From positions 64,746,199-64,810,198 of the forward strand of contig JAVIAB010000073.1 in assembly GCA_032433765.1 (NCBI GenBank): DNA of 64,000 nt, written 5' to 3'. The DNA is from Megaustenia siamemsis (taxonomy: Eukaryota; Mollusca; Gastropoda; Stylommatophora; Ariophantidae). The translations under genes and the position numbers were made by a program. Positions 43,579 to 55,300 of this stretch are shown in pieces; the stretch's first letter is position 1, and each line of letters opens with the position of its first letter. The notes beneath the pieces were generated by a model. The model saw nothing but the letters and a program-made list of their open reading frames with translations. It was not told the origin of the DNA and did not search any database.

Positions 43579-46500
43579 CACTTATGTATACAAAATACAA
43601 AAATTGCTTTGCCAAATGCCATAACTAAAATAACTTATTTACTCATTTTTATTTATTGAGATTATAGTATTTAACTTTATTTATGTACATTGTTGTTTTT
43701 GTTGATTTATGTACTGTTATCTTAAGTAAATAAATATTCATGTAGCTCATGTCAGTATAGAAATGTTATTAATTTTAATTGGTTTGTAACCCTTGAGGAC
43801 AACAGGGACACATATGTCCCCTAAAATTCTATAAAACCTACAAATTGTTTTCATGTAATAATGTTGTTTTATCTTAAGTAGGGACACCAAATAAGGTCAT
43901 TTTAATGGTTTCAAATTAAGTCTAAAAACTGTGTATTAATTCCGTGTCCTTATGGTCCTGAAAAGGTTAAGCAGCCTTGAAAAATAGATTGTTCTTGGCA
44001 GATCTCTGTGGGTTACTTCACATTAGTGTCACATTAGATATTTTGCTCACCCACTTTTAGAAACTTTTTTTTTATTTTACCCTTTTTGTTGTAACATGCT
44101 AGTTCATATGGTGAGAGGCTGCTAGCTGTGTTATTTATTTAGACCGTTGAATTCTGAGACTTCATTCTTCCACAATGTGATTCTTCTTTTTTACTTTTAC
44201 ATTAGCAATAATACAGTGTTGGCCAAAAAGACCTTGTTGTATGTTTTGTAAAGCCATATTTTTTGTTTAAATCTTTGGCAACATTTTTTCTTGTGTGTTG
44301 CTGTTGATTCCCCAGTTCATTATTTAATTTGCTTTTTTGCATTTACAGCATTATTAACTATTTGTGAGAACATGATAACAAACCAGAAGTCTTTAGCATA
44401 TTAACAAAGTGTATCAAATTGATTAATGGATAAATTAAAATTTATAAGGATACATAAAAAAGCAAGAATGCAAAAAAGCATTTTTAACAATATGAAATAT
44501 GTATATCACATCGAAGCAGATAACATCAAGACTAAAAATAATAGTGCAAATAATAAAGTGTTACGGTTGAGTATATAACTTGTCGGGCTCTGAACTAGGA
44601 GAAAGCAGGTTTGAATCTCGACAGAGTTAGAAGTTGCTTCTTTTGGGATGGAATAAAATCTCAGACTCGAACACCTCATAATGACTGTTCAGTACAAGCG
44701 GCCTTTATTCCCCAGTCCCTTAGTACCCCTGGTAGACCCCAGTAATGATGTAAAGATAGTTCTTTTTTTTAAACCCTAGACTATGATACTGTAGTAATAT
44801 TTTACTGCATCAAAACACAAATTCCTCAAAATTTGACATTTTGCTATGTTCAAACATTACCCTCTTCTGTCTATCTTCCTAAATACCACTTCATGTGACC
44901 CCTGAGTGTTTAATTTGTTGCCATTGCTGTTATATTTTTTTTCCCCTGAGATTGTGAGATACATCATTTAATGCAGGAAAAATAAAAAATCCCCAATTTT
45001 CAAGAAATTTGTAGTTTTTTAATTATTTTTTATTATTTTTTTTTTATTATTTATTTATTTTTTTGCTTTGGTCATGGGAATCTTGTTGGCCATCGGCAGA
45101 CATCATGCAACTCTTTGTGACTCTGGAAACACAGCGAGGAACGCTATGAGATAGCCGAACATACTGACAGACTTATAGCAACCGCACCAATATGTAACAG
45201 GACTTATGTAGCCCGCTCTTAATATTGGTGGTCTATATGTAACAGTTTATATTGTACAGTCTATGTGTACGGGATATGCAACAAGCGCTTTTCCTCTCCG
45301 ATTAATTAATTGGTAGATAGAAAATGAATAACTGTTGTTTTGATGAATGACTAATAGAATAACTGCCTTGTGACCGCCCATCCATAGATGGCCCTTGATA
45401 TAGATCTTTATCTTGATTACTTGATATTTGATTACTGGATAGATCTTAGAACAGAACGCCACCGTGTTTGGATTGCTGGCTGTGGTGGTCGCTTGTGCCT
45501 GTACGCGCCCCCTTGCCTGTCTTGTGTTTACAGGAGGGCCTAGGTCAGGTCTATTACCTTCCCATCTTCCCCCGCTAATTTCTCCACACACTCCAAGCTG
45601 TCAGTGCACACTCAGTGACCTGACCTACTTCAGATTCAGACCACTAACTGCCGTTCTGTGAACTGCTGCCGTCTTAAAGTGGTTAGTACTTCATGTTGTG
45701 TAACTCAGCCGCTGACAATCAAGTTCGTTCTTCACAGAACTATGAAACTTCATTAAAGCACAATCAACAAATCACTGCTGTGTAAAACAAACGTAACTTT
45801 ATTGTAATAAAGAACATCACTCGATCACTGACGTGACTGATTTCCTATTATTCTTTGCAAGCTGACTAGTCTATCACATCAACTCTCTTGTGCACATCCC
45901 TTGCCACAAAGACACTCCCTGGGTGTCTCCTTAGCAGATGGACATATGCTCATATGACAATACATTAAATAGTTCATTGCATACCTCAGCTCACATTCCT
46001 TGCCACAAAGACACTCCCTGGGTGTCTCCTTAGCAGATGGACATATGCTCATATGACAATACATTAAATAGTTCATTGCATACTTCAGCTCACATTCCTT
46101 GACAAATACCTTCCGTGGTGCTTCTTTAGCAGACTGACATCTGCCAATTTGATAAAAACATTGACTGGTTCATTGTGTTGACAAAGACACTCCCTGGTGC
46201 TTCTTTAGCAGACTGACATCTGCCACTGTGGTAAGAACATTGACTGGTTCATTGCATTGACAAAGACACTCCCTGGTGCCTCTTAGCAGATTAACATCTG
46301 CCACTTTGGTAAGAACATTGACTGTTCATGGCATTGACAAAGACACTCTCTGGTGCCTCTTAGCAGATTAACATCTGCCACTTTGGTAAGAACATTGACT
46401 GTTCATGGCATTGACAAAGACACTCCCTGGTGCCTCTTAGCAGATTAACATCTGCCACTTCGGTAAGAACATTAACTGTTCATTTCATCGACACATCGTG

Positions 46501-47221
46501 TCCCTGTCAAGACTAAGTGTCTCATGACTACTTCACGTCGACTATCAATTAAATGTTAGGCTTTCTATTCACCAGATCAGAATACACCCTTCCTGCCCCA
46601 TTCTCAGAATCACACCGAAAAACATAGGGCCTTAGTCCCAACGTATTCTCCCTCAATTAGAGAATCACAACTTAACTACTTCTTTGGTCTATCACTGACC
46701 AACTTCACTGGTCCTGGACACATTGTCCCTAAATATTCCCTAACTGGTCCCTTAACTATTTCTCCTTAACGAACACATCCCTTTGTTAGGGGTTCTGACA
46801 GTCAACTAACTACACTTCTTGACTCAATACTATTTACAACTCATAACGAAAAACTATTTACAAACAGCTGTACGACTGTCCACTGTTCTCTGGCTAACAC
46901 GCGCCGAAATATGACCTGCCTGGTCCACTGCTAATTCAAAACTGGAATTGTAACTAACAAAAACTAACTGCCTAACTATTTACAGCTATTTTAAGGGCTA
47001 TTAACCTGCGAAGGCTAATACCCTACGGACTACCTGCCTGGTGTCCGCTAGTTCTCAAACTGACTTATTTTCTCACTTCAACCAACACCTATTTCAATTC
47101 TCGAGCGGCACGCCTCTCTGAGTGATTCTTACATTCAGGCTCTCCACGCTTTCTGTCATTTCTTCTCACCCGGCCTACTAATGACCTTCATTCTTTATTT
47201 ATCTCTACATCTCTCTCTCTG

Positions 47222-47253
<32 letters not shown>

Positions 47254-50200
47254 ATTTCAATGCCCCTATTCTTCCGAAGTAGTTGCGTCATTCTAAAGAC
47301 TCCTACGCACCACCGTCCGTATTTCCTATTCTTCTACTTCTTACTTTATCTTGGAACCACCTCCCCAATTTCTAATACCACTTGTCTACTATCTACTCTA
47401 TCTATCTTCTCCCCCCACACCTTTGTCTCTGTCAGTCTATGTCGTCCCCTTGTCTCCGGATTCCACTATGGGCCCCATGGAACCCGCAGACCAGGTCTGT
47501 CCCTCGTTTATTTCTGACATCACATAAACTTGCCTCGTCCTGTCTAACTCTTCTTTGTAACATCTCTCCCGTTTCTTACGTATACTCTCTCCTTTTTATC
47601 TACTCTCCCTTTCTACTCTGTCACTATCCCTATTCCTACATTGCTCATCGCAATATTCTCTTATTGTTTGCACAATATTTCGTTTGTGTAGCCTAATTTC
47701 CACCGGAACATACTGCCGGGACTACACCTCTCTACTTTCCTCGTTCTCATAGGCCCCTACTTGTTGCCTATTTACTATGTGTAGCCTAATCCCTCAGATT
47801 AGTACTTTGCTACATCACCTTCTCTTCTTTATGTAGCCTAATCATCTCCAATTAGTACTTCGCTACAACTTACACTTTCCAACCCTCCTTGTACGTCGTT
47901 TCTCTTTCACCTCTCTTCCTACCTTATTTTTATATCCTTATTACCTTTTACTCTCTATTTTATTGTCCATTTTCCTATCTTGATTTGTACTATTGTCTCT
48001 CCTATTATTTCCAATATCTGTCCACTTATGGACTCGAGGGTCTGCTTCGTCCTGTACAATCTCTGTTTTCTACCTAAGGATCTGTACGCACTGTCATTCA
48101 TTACACTTACCGTTGCTCCTGTGTCCACAATGGCTCTAAATCTCTGTTTGTCTACCTGCACTATACAGGAACATGGGTCTTCCCTTCTACCACACATGCC
48201 GAATTGTTCAGGCTTTTTATTTGTACTCAGAATCGCCTGCCTTCCCGAGTACTCCTTCCGTTTTCCTGCCACTGATATCTCTCTCCTTTCCTTTGTCTAA
48301 CTGTTCCCTCTCTGCAATATCTCACTATGTGACCCTTCCTACCACATCCATAACATCTTGTTTCCTGGACAACGTTTACTACCTGTCTATTTCTATGTCC
48401 ATTATTCGTTCTCCTTATATGATCTACTTCCATGGCACTTTCCTGCCTATTTTTTACTCTTTCCTCTCTATTCTGTCTTTGCTCCTCTTCAAATCTATTT
48501 ATAATACTCTCTTCCGCTATTGCTGTATTTATTGCCTGAGATATTGTTGTTAATGCTCTCCTGGCCAACATTACCTTTAATCCTTTGTTCTTTAACCCTG
48601 TTATAAATGTTGTCACTAACAAGTTCCTTATATACTCTGTATCTATGCCTTGTCCAAACGCCTGTTGTCTCTACCATTCTATCTCCATACTCTTGTATTG
48701 ACTCATTCGTTAACTGCTGTAATGTTGTCAATTTCATCATTGCATGCTGCAAATTTTTAATCTTTGCGTATCTTTTGCTTAGGTATGCTCTAAATTCATA
48801 CCATGTTTCATTCTCCATTTCTTCAATTCTTCTTCTCACACAATTTGCTACTCCTCCTTGGCTTGTAGCCAACGCTAGTTCCTTCCATTCCCTCTGTTCC
48901 ATTTTCTTACTTTTGCACCAATATTCTATGGCATTTACCCATCCTTCAAATGTCTCTGGGTCTCCTTGAAACACTGGAACCCTTCCCACTATCTGTTGCA
49001 CCTGTAAACTATTCCCTAGTCTCTCTACTGCCTCCCCCACTTTCTGCATAGCTTGTCACATATACATTTCTTGACTTACTCCTTCCATTTATATTCTACT
49101 TATTTTCCCTAGTACTCCTTAATATTTGTTCACCTCACACCAAACCTCTGCTTTACCTGTATATCACACATTCATCACTTGCTTGTTCCCAATCATACCT
49201 CTGGTTTGTACACGCCAAAAAAAATTTTGACCTGTATCTCATAGACTCATAATTCGTTTGTTACCAGATACAATTCTGGTTTGTGCATCCAAAAAAATGT
49301 TTGACATGTATCTCATAGACTCATACTCTGTTTGTTATCAGACATAAAAAAAATGTTTAACATGTATTTCATAAACTCATAATCTGTTTGTTACCAGACA
49401 CACACAAAAATATGTTTGACATGTATCTTATAGACTCAAGATCTGTTTGTTGCCAGACATTAAAAAAATGTTTAACATGTATCTCATAAACTGATAATCT
49501 GTTTGTTCTTCCATACTCTGTGGAAAAGAAACCCCTACGACCGTCACTCTCTACTTCCCCTTTGTGTCCTGTCTGTCTGTCCCTCTTTTCCCTTTTTATC
49601 TACCCCTACTATTTGTCTTCTGTCACTCCTATTTTTCTCTGTTATTCTTTTTCTTGTCGTTGCGCCTTTTTTTATTCAAGCACTCTTTCACCTGTGAACA
49701 AAAACATACATCATAATATACCAATATCACTTTATGCTATTTACACTTTATGTTCGACGTCCTTGAAATTTGCCTATCTCCTTTTTCTGATCGTTATTTT
49801 CGTTCTTTACTACCTTGATCAATATCTTTACTATTGATTATAGTTGTCGTTGTCTGCACCCTTCAATTGGTGCTGTTTACGTGCTGCCTGTAGTTTCGTT
49901 CTGTGTTGATGACTGCACCAAATGTAACAGGACTTATGTAGCCCGCTCTTAATATTGGTGGTCTATATGTAACAGTTTATATTGTACAGTCTATGTGTAC
50001 GGGATATGTAACAAGCGCTTTTCCTCTCCGATTAATTAATTGATAGATAGATAATGAATAACTGTTGTTTTGATGACTAATAGAATAACTGCCTTGTGAC
50101 CGCCCATCCATAGATGGCCCTTGATATAGATCTTTATCTTGATTACTTGATATTTGATTACTGGATAGATCTTAGAACAGAACGCCACCATGTTTGGATT

Positions 50201-52344
50201 GCTGGCTGTGGTGGTCGCTTGCGCCTGTACACGCCCCCTTGCCTGTCTTGTGTTTACAGGAGGGCCTAGGTCAGGTCTATTACCTTCCCCCGCTAATTTC
50301 TCCACACACTCCAAGCTGTCAGTGCACTCTCAGTGACCTGACCTACTTCAGATTCAGACCACTAACTGCCGTTCTGTGAACTGCTGCCGTCTTAAAGTGG
50401 TTAGTACTTCATGTTGTGTAACTCAGCCGCTGACAATCAAGTTCGTTCTTCACAGAACTATGAAACTTCATTAAAGCACAATCAACAAATCACTGCTGTG
50501 TAAAACAAACGTAACTTTATTGTAATAAAGAACATCACTTGATCACTGACGTGACTGATTTCCTATTATTCTTTGCAAGCTGACTAGTCTATCACATCAA
50601 CTCTCTTGTGCACATTCCTTGCCACAAAGACACTCCCTGGGTGTCTCCTTAGCAGATGGACATATGCTCATATGACAATACATTAAATAGTTCATTGCAT
50701 ACCTCAGCTCACATTCCTTGCCACAAAGACACTCCCTGGGTGTCTCCTTAGCAGATGGACATATGCTCATATGACAATACATTAAATAGTTCATTGCATA
50801 CTTCAGCTCACATTCCTTGACAAATACCTTCCGTGGTGCTTCTTTAGCAGACTGACATCTGCCAATTTGATAAAAACATTGACTGGTTCATTGTGTTGAC
50901 AAAGACACTCCCTGGTGCTTCTTTAGCAGACTGACATCTGCTAATTTGATAAAAACATTGACTGGTTCATTGTGTTGACAAAGACACTCCCTGGTGCTGC
51001 TTTAGCAGACTGACATCTGCCAATTTGATACGAACATTGACTGGTTCATTGCATTGACAAAGACACTCCCTGGTGCCTCTTAGCAGATTAACAACTGCCA
51101 CTGTGGTAAGAACATTGACTGTTCATGGCATTGACAAAGACACTCTCTGGTGCCTCTTAGCAGATTAACAACTGCCACTGTGGTAAGAACATTGACTGTT
51201 CATGGCATTGACAAAGACACTCCCTGGTGCCTCTTAGCAGATTAACAACTGCCACTGTGGTAAGAACATTGACTGTTCATGGCGTTGACAAAGACACTCT
51301 CTGGTGCCTCTTAGCAGATTAACATCTGCCACTTTGGTAAGAACATTGACTGTTCATGGCATTGACAAAGACACTCTCTGGTGCCTCTTAGCAGATTAAC
51401 ATCTGCCACTTTGGTAAGAACATTGACTGTTCATGGCATTGACAAAGACACTCTCTGGTGCCTCTTAGCAGATTAACATCTGCCACTTTGGTAAGAACAT
51501 TGACTGTTCATGGCATTGACAAAGACACTCTCTGGTGCCTCTTAGCAGATTAACATCTGCCACTTTGGTAAGAACATTGACTGTTCATTTCATCGACACA
51601 TCGTGTCCCTGACAAGACTAAGTGTCTCATGACTACTTCACGTCGACTATCAATTAAATGTTGGGACTTCTACTCACCAGATCAGAATACACCCTTCCTG
51701 CCCCATTCTCAGAATCACACCGAAAAACATAGGGCCTTAGTCCCAACGTATTCTCCCTCAATTAGAGAATCACAACTTAACTACTTCTTTGGTCTATCAC
51801 TGACCAACTTCACTGGTCCTGGACACATCGTCCCTAAATATTCCCTAACTCGTCCCTTAACTATTTCTCCTTAACGAACACATCCCTTTGTTAGGGGTTC
51901 TGACAGTCAACTAACTACACTTCTTAACTCAATACTATTTACAACTCATAACGAAAAACTATTTACAAACAGCTGTACGGCTGTCCACCGTTCTCTGGCT
52001 AACACGCGCCGAAATATGACCTGCCTGGTCCACTGCTAATTCAAAACTGGAATTGTAACTAACAAAAACTAACTACCTAACTATTTACAGCTATTTTAAG
52101 GGCTATTAACCTGCGAAGGCTAATACCCTACGGACTACCTGCCTGGTGTTCGCTAGTTCTCAAACTGACTTATTTTCACACTTCAACCAACACCTATCTC
52201 AATTTGGCCCACACAATTCTCGTGCGGCACGCCTCTCTGAGTGATTCTTACTTTCAGGCTCTCCACGCTTTCTGTCATTTCTTCTCACCCGGCCTACTAA
52301 TGACCTTCATTCTTTATTTATCTCTACATCTCTCTCTCTCTGTC

Positions 52345-52390
<46 letters not shown>

Positions 52391-55300
52391 TTCAAATAGA
52401 CATTGTAATACATCTGGCCTATGATGTGAAACTCAGGTCATGAGCCAGGAATTTTGAGTTCCCATGTTTTGCCTTGGCACACACATGGCTGTGTGTTGAA
52501 AGTTCAGAGAAAATATTATTTTAAGAAACCTAATGTTACATTTAAGTGGTAGTAACTTTTACTATGGTGTCGTAACTTGGAGAGTTACATATAGGCATCA
52601 TAAATAAGGATTAAATCTGCTCAGCATTTTTGTATGGAGCTGAAACATGAATGATAAGTAAGAAAGCAGAACAGAAGTTTGAAGCCTTTGGCATATGGAT
52701 TTATTAAATAATTGAAAGAATTGGGTGGGCAAAGACAAAAACGAATGGTAAAGTTCTGAAGCTGATAAAAATTAAGAAAGAATTATTTACGACTTGAAGA
52801 AGAAGACAAGTGAAATTGTTTGGACTCACAGAGAGACGCAATAGCCTACTAAGAGTCATTTTGGAAGGAAAAAAACAAGGTAAATGAGACAGAGGCGGTT
52901 AAAGACTGAAGTGCACTGATAACATCAATAGATGAACAAAGCTGGGTAGTCTCGAGGCTGGCCACAGGACAGGAAGGACCCGGGTTCAAATCCCACCAGA
53001 AACGGTGGTGATTTTTCAAAAATAGGAAAAATTAATCTGTGGTTTCTTTACAATGTTACCCTCCCCTATCTCTTGGGTTGTGTCTAGTCTTCTTGGATAA
53101 CTGCAATAAACAGAGGTCCTGTGTACACTTGCTCACATTAAAGAACCCTATGCAGTTTTAAAATCGAAAATAGTAGGCCACAAATACTGCACTGTCCCAG
53201 GCAAAATTGTCAGGAGTAACCTGCCTACACCATGGATCCCAGGCTGTGCTACAGAGCTTTGTGCACGTAGATCAGGATTCCCCTCAGATTTTCTCAATGG
53301 GAATATCAGAGCACCTATGGGTTCATCTGGTTTGCATTGATGATGCAAACAAATATTGTGAACAGGAGACCCACTGACAGCAGGTGCCATAAAGTTGAGC
53401 TATTACACCTCATTTCTACTGAACACGATGAGTGAAATTAAAAACTGTCATGACAGCTCTTTTGGGCATGCTGCCTTATTCTCCTGCATCTCCCTCTCTC
53501 CCACACACATAAACACAAACTTTTAGCTTTCTCATTTACTTCTTTTGCCTCCTGGAATGTTAAATAAACTTCATGTTATTGACTTTCACTAAAACGTGTC
53601 TCACTGGTGATCAACAAAATATTACACATTTTTGTTGTTGATTGTTTAAATAAGTGGTATCATCATTCTTTTTCTTCTTGAAATTTCATTTTGCTCATGT
53701 CATTAATTTTATATGTCAATGTTTAAATATTTAATTGTTACAGAAATATTTTTTTTTGGTTGGTCTACTAGTGGATGAAGTAGTTTTGTATTGTAATAAA
53801 ACTGTTAATATGTTATATGTAGATACACTTAATATGGCTTCATTTATTTTTGAATAGGGATGTTCGAGATCCGCAGTTTTTAAAAGATAGAGCCAGCAAT
53901 AAACTTGCTAAAGAGCACTTTGACCAGTTTCAGAAAATGGAACAAGATTATGCTCACCTATTCTCTGGTAAGTTTTTTTTGTATTTTAAATTGTAAGTTT
54001 TCACCAACAGAAAATTTGAAGTGAAGTATACCTGCCTACCTGCCTGTGTGCACCTACCTGCCTACATACACCCACCCACCCAACATCTATTCATCAATCT
54101 AATTATAGCAGCTATATATCTGTCTATTTAATCTATCTTATCTGTCTGTCCTTTATGTCCATTCTGTCTGTCTGTCTGTCTATTGTCCAGTCAAGCAGAA
54201 GTAGGGCAGAAATTCTAGACTCTAGAGTGTCTGATGATCTATGTTGTCAAGTGTCAGACCTTGCACAGGACCTGTATTGTATCTCGCCACATGGCTCTGT
54301 TCTGAGTGAGTCTTTCAATCTCGGAGAGGGAGCTGTTGTTGCCTCTCGCTTCAATGTTCTTTTTAATGTTTCTTTAGGTCAGCTTTTTTTATTTTACCCT
54401 CTGGTACCCATTTAAGGGCGTGCTTTGAGATTCTTGCATTGTCTCTTCTCATCACATATGACTACCTTCTTCTCTTGTTTATAGATGAAATTGTTGGATA
54501 CTTTGTCATTTTTCTTATTTCTGCACTAGTCTTAAATTCATGCCATGGTATACAAAGTATTTCCTGAGTTATTTCTTTTCAAATGCATCCAGTTTCTTTT
54601 CTATTTCTCAACTTTGTTTTCCAGTTCTCGCATGCATAAGTAAGGGTGGATAATACATTTTATTTGATATCTTTTTATCATAATACATTTTATTTAATAC
54701 GTTTTTTGGGAAATTTTGGCAATTATACCTCTTTTCAACTATGTGTTTACCTTTTCTACCTTCCATATTGCATTAAACATTTTCTGCAGGTGTTTAAGTT
54801 ATGGCTATTCATTGCTTTTAGTATATTGGATGTTATATCATCTTTATCTGCAGTCTTTTCGTTAGCCATGAGCCTTTCAGGCCTCTGCTTCATTCAAGAT
54901 GAGGTCATCAAAATTTATATTTAACTGTGAGGCTGGTTTGTTTACTGTAAAATCTATTAAATGCCTTCGTATTTGATGATTGAGCACTTGCTTAAAGTGC
55001 TCAGCCCATCATGACTGTATTTCTTCACTTGATGTTAATATGGTTTCATGTTTGTTCATAACAGGCACTCCACTAGATGTAAAGGCGTTCATTATCACTC
55101 TGTGTACACTGTAAAGGGTTTTACTGTCACACATCATTGCTGCCCTCTCTGCCTTCAATGCCAGGTTATCTGTATAGACTCTTCTTGTTTCTTGTGGCCG
55201 AGCTTGTTACTTTATTGTCTAGTTCTTTTTATGTTGCTTTTGCCTGATCTTATCCAAGATCTGTCTTTACAGTCATCATAGCTGTCTTTGCTTTGCTCCT

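Larger units (their letters stand above)
41592..43966 (+). mobile_element. piggyBac transposon, internally deleted, with two nested LINE tails
   Basis: Flanked by TTAA at 41588-41591 and 43967-43970. Ends CCCTTTGAGGACCA (left) and CCTTTTCAGGACCA (right, reverse complement) match well. A second left-type end, acccttgaggacaacagg at 43793, lies subterminally on the right. The left end carries the near-palindrome GGACACTTGTGTCC and the right subterminal copy the perfect palindrome GGGACACATATGTCCC. Transposase remnants are at 42228-42880. Nested insertions: LINE R tail 41697-41855 and LINE D tail 42890-43531. Confidence 0.85.
45193..52394 (-). mobile_element. LTR retrotransposon with gag and protease only
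   Basis: Two direct LTRs (45193-47259 and 49923-52394) beginning TGTAACAGG and ending TATTTCA on the + strand, flanked by the 4-bp duplication AATA (45189-45192, 52395-52398). The element reads on the reverse strand: 5' LTR at right; candidate primer-binding site TGGTGCAGTCATCAACAC two bases inside it (complement of 49903-49920); gag; protease; purine-rich tract ggaagaataggggca next to the 3' LTR (complement of about 47261-47275). The internal region is only 2663 bp and holds no reverse transcriptase, RNase H or integrase. Gag and protease type suggest Ty3/gypsy, unproven. Confidence 0.92.
44775..52610. mobile_element. piggyBac-type MITE, copy 2, split by the LTR element
   Basis: Left arm 44775-45188 (ccctagactatgatactg, cttcatgtgacccctgagtg, caactctttgtgactctgg, gaacatactgacagac) and right arm 52399-52610 (cacacatggctgtgtgttga, taagaaacctaatgttaca, ggcatcataaataagga) align in order with copy 1 at 19797. 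A TTAA is present at 52611-52614; the left border reads ttaaaccc, one base longer than expected. Confidence 0.75.

Noticed and set aside
45879..46076. repetitive peptide ORF (CLCGKEC repeats) and its twin at 50597
   Set aside because: Product of the 100-bp minisatellite units in the LTRs; the reading frame follows from repeat length, and other units break it.
48173..48969. + strand ORFs of 126 and 120 residues
   Set aside because: Opposite strand of gag, whose capsid and zinc-knuckle motifs are clear.
45893..51590. CRISPR-like regular repeats
   Set aside because: The units are adjacent tandem minisatellite units of about 78 bp within LTRs of a eukaryotic retrotransposon; there are no unique spacers and no cas genes.
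52204..52443. leucine/serine-rich ORF
   Set aside because: Translation of the (CT)n microsatellite at the LTR end.
29480..53000. tRNA genes at the B-box sites (29520, 44609, 52981)
   Set aside because: A- and B-box-like words are present but followed by SINE bodies, and no full cloverleaf with acceptor stem is evident.
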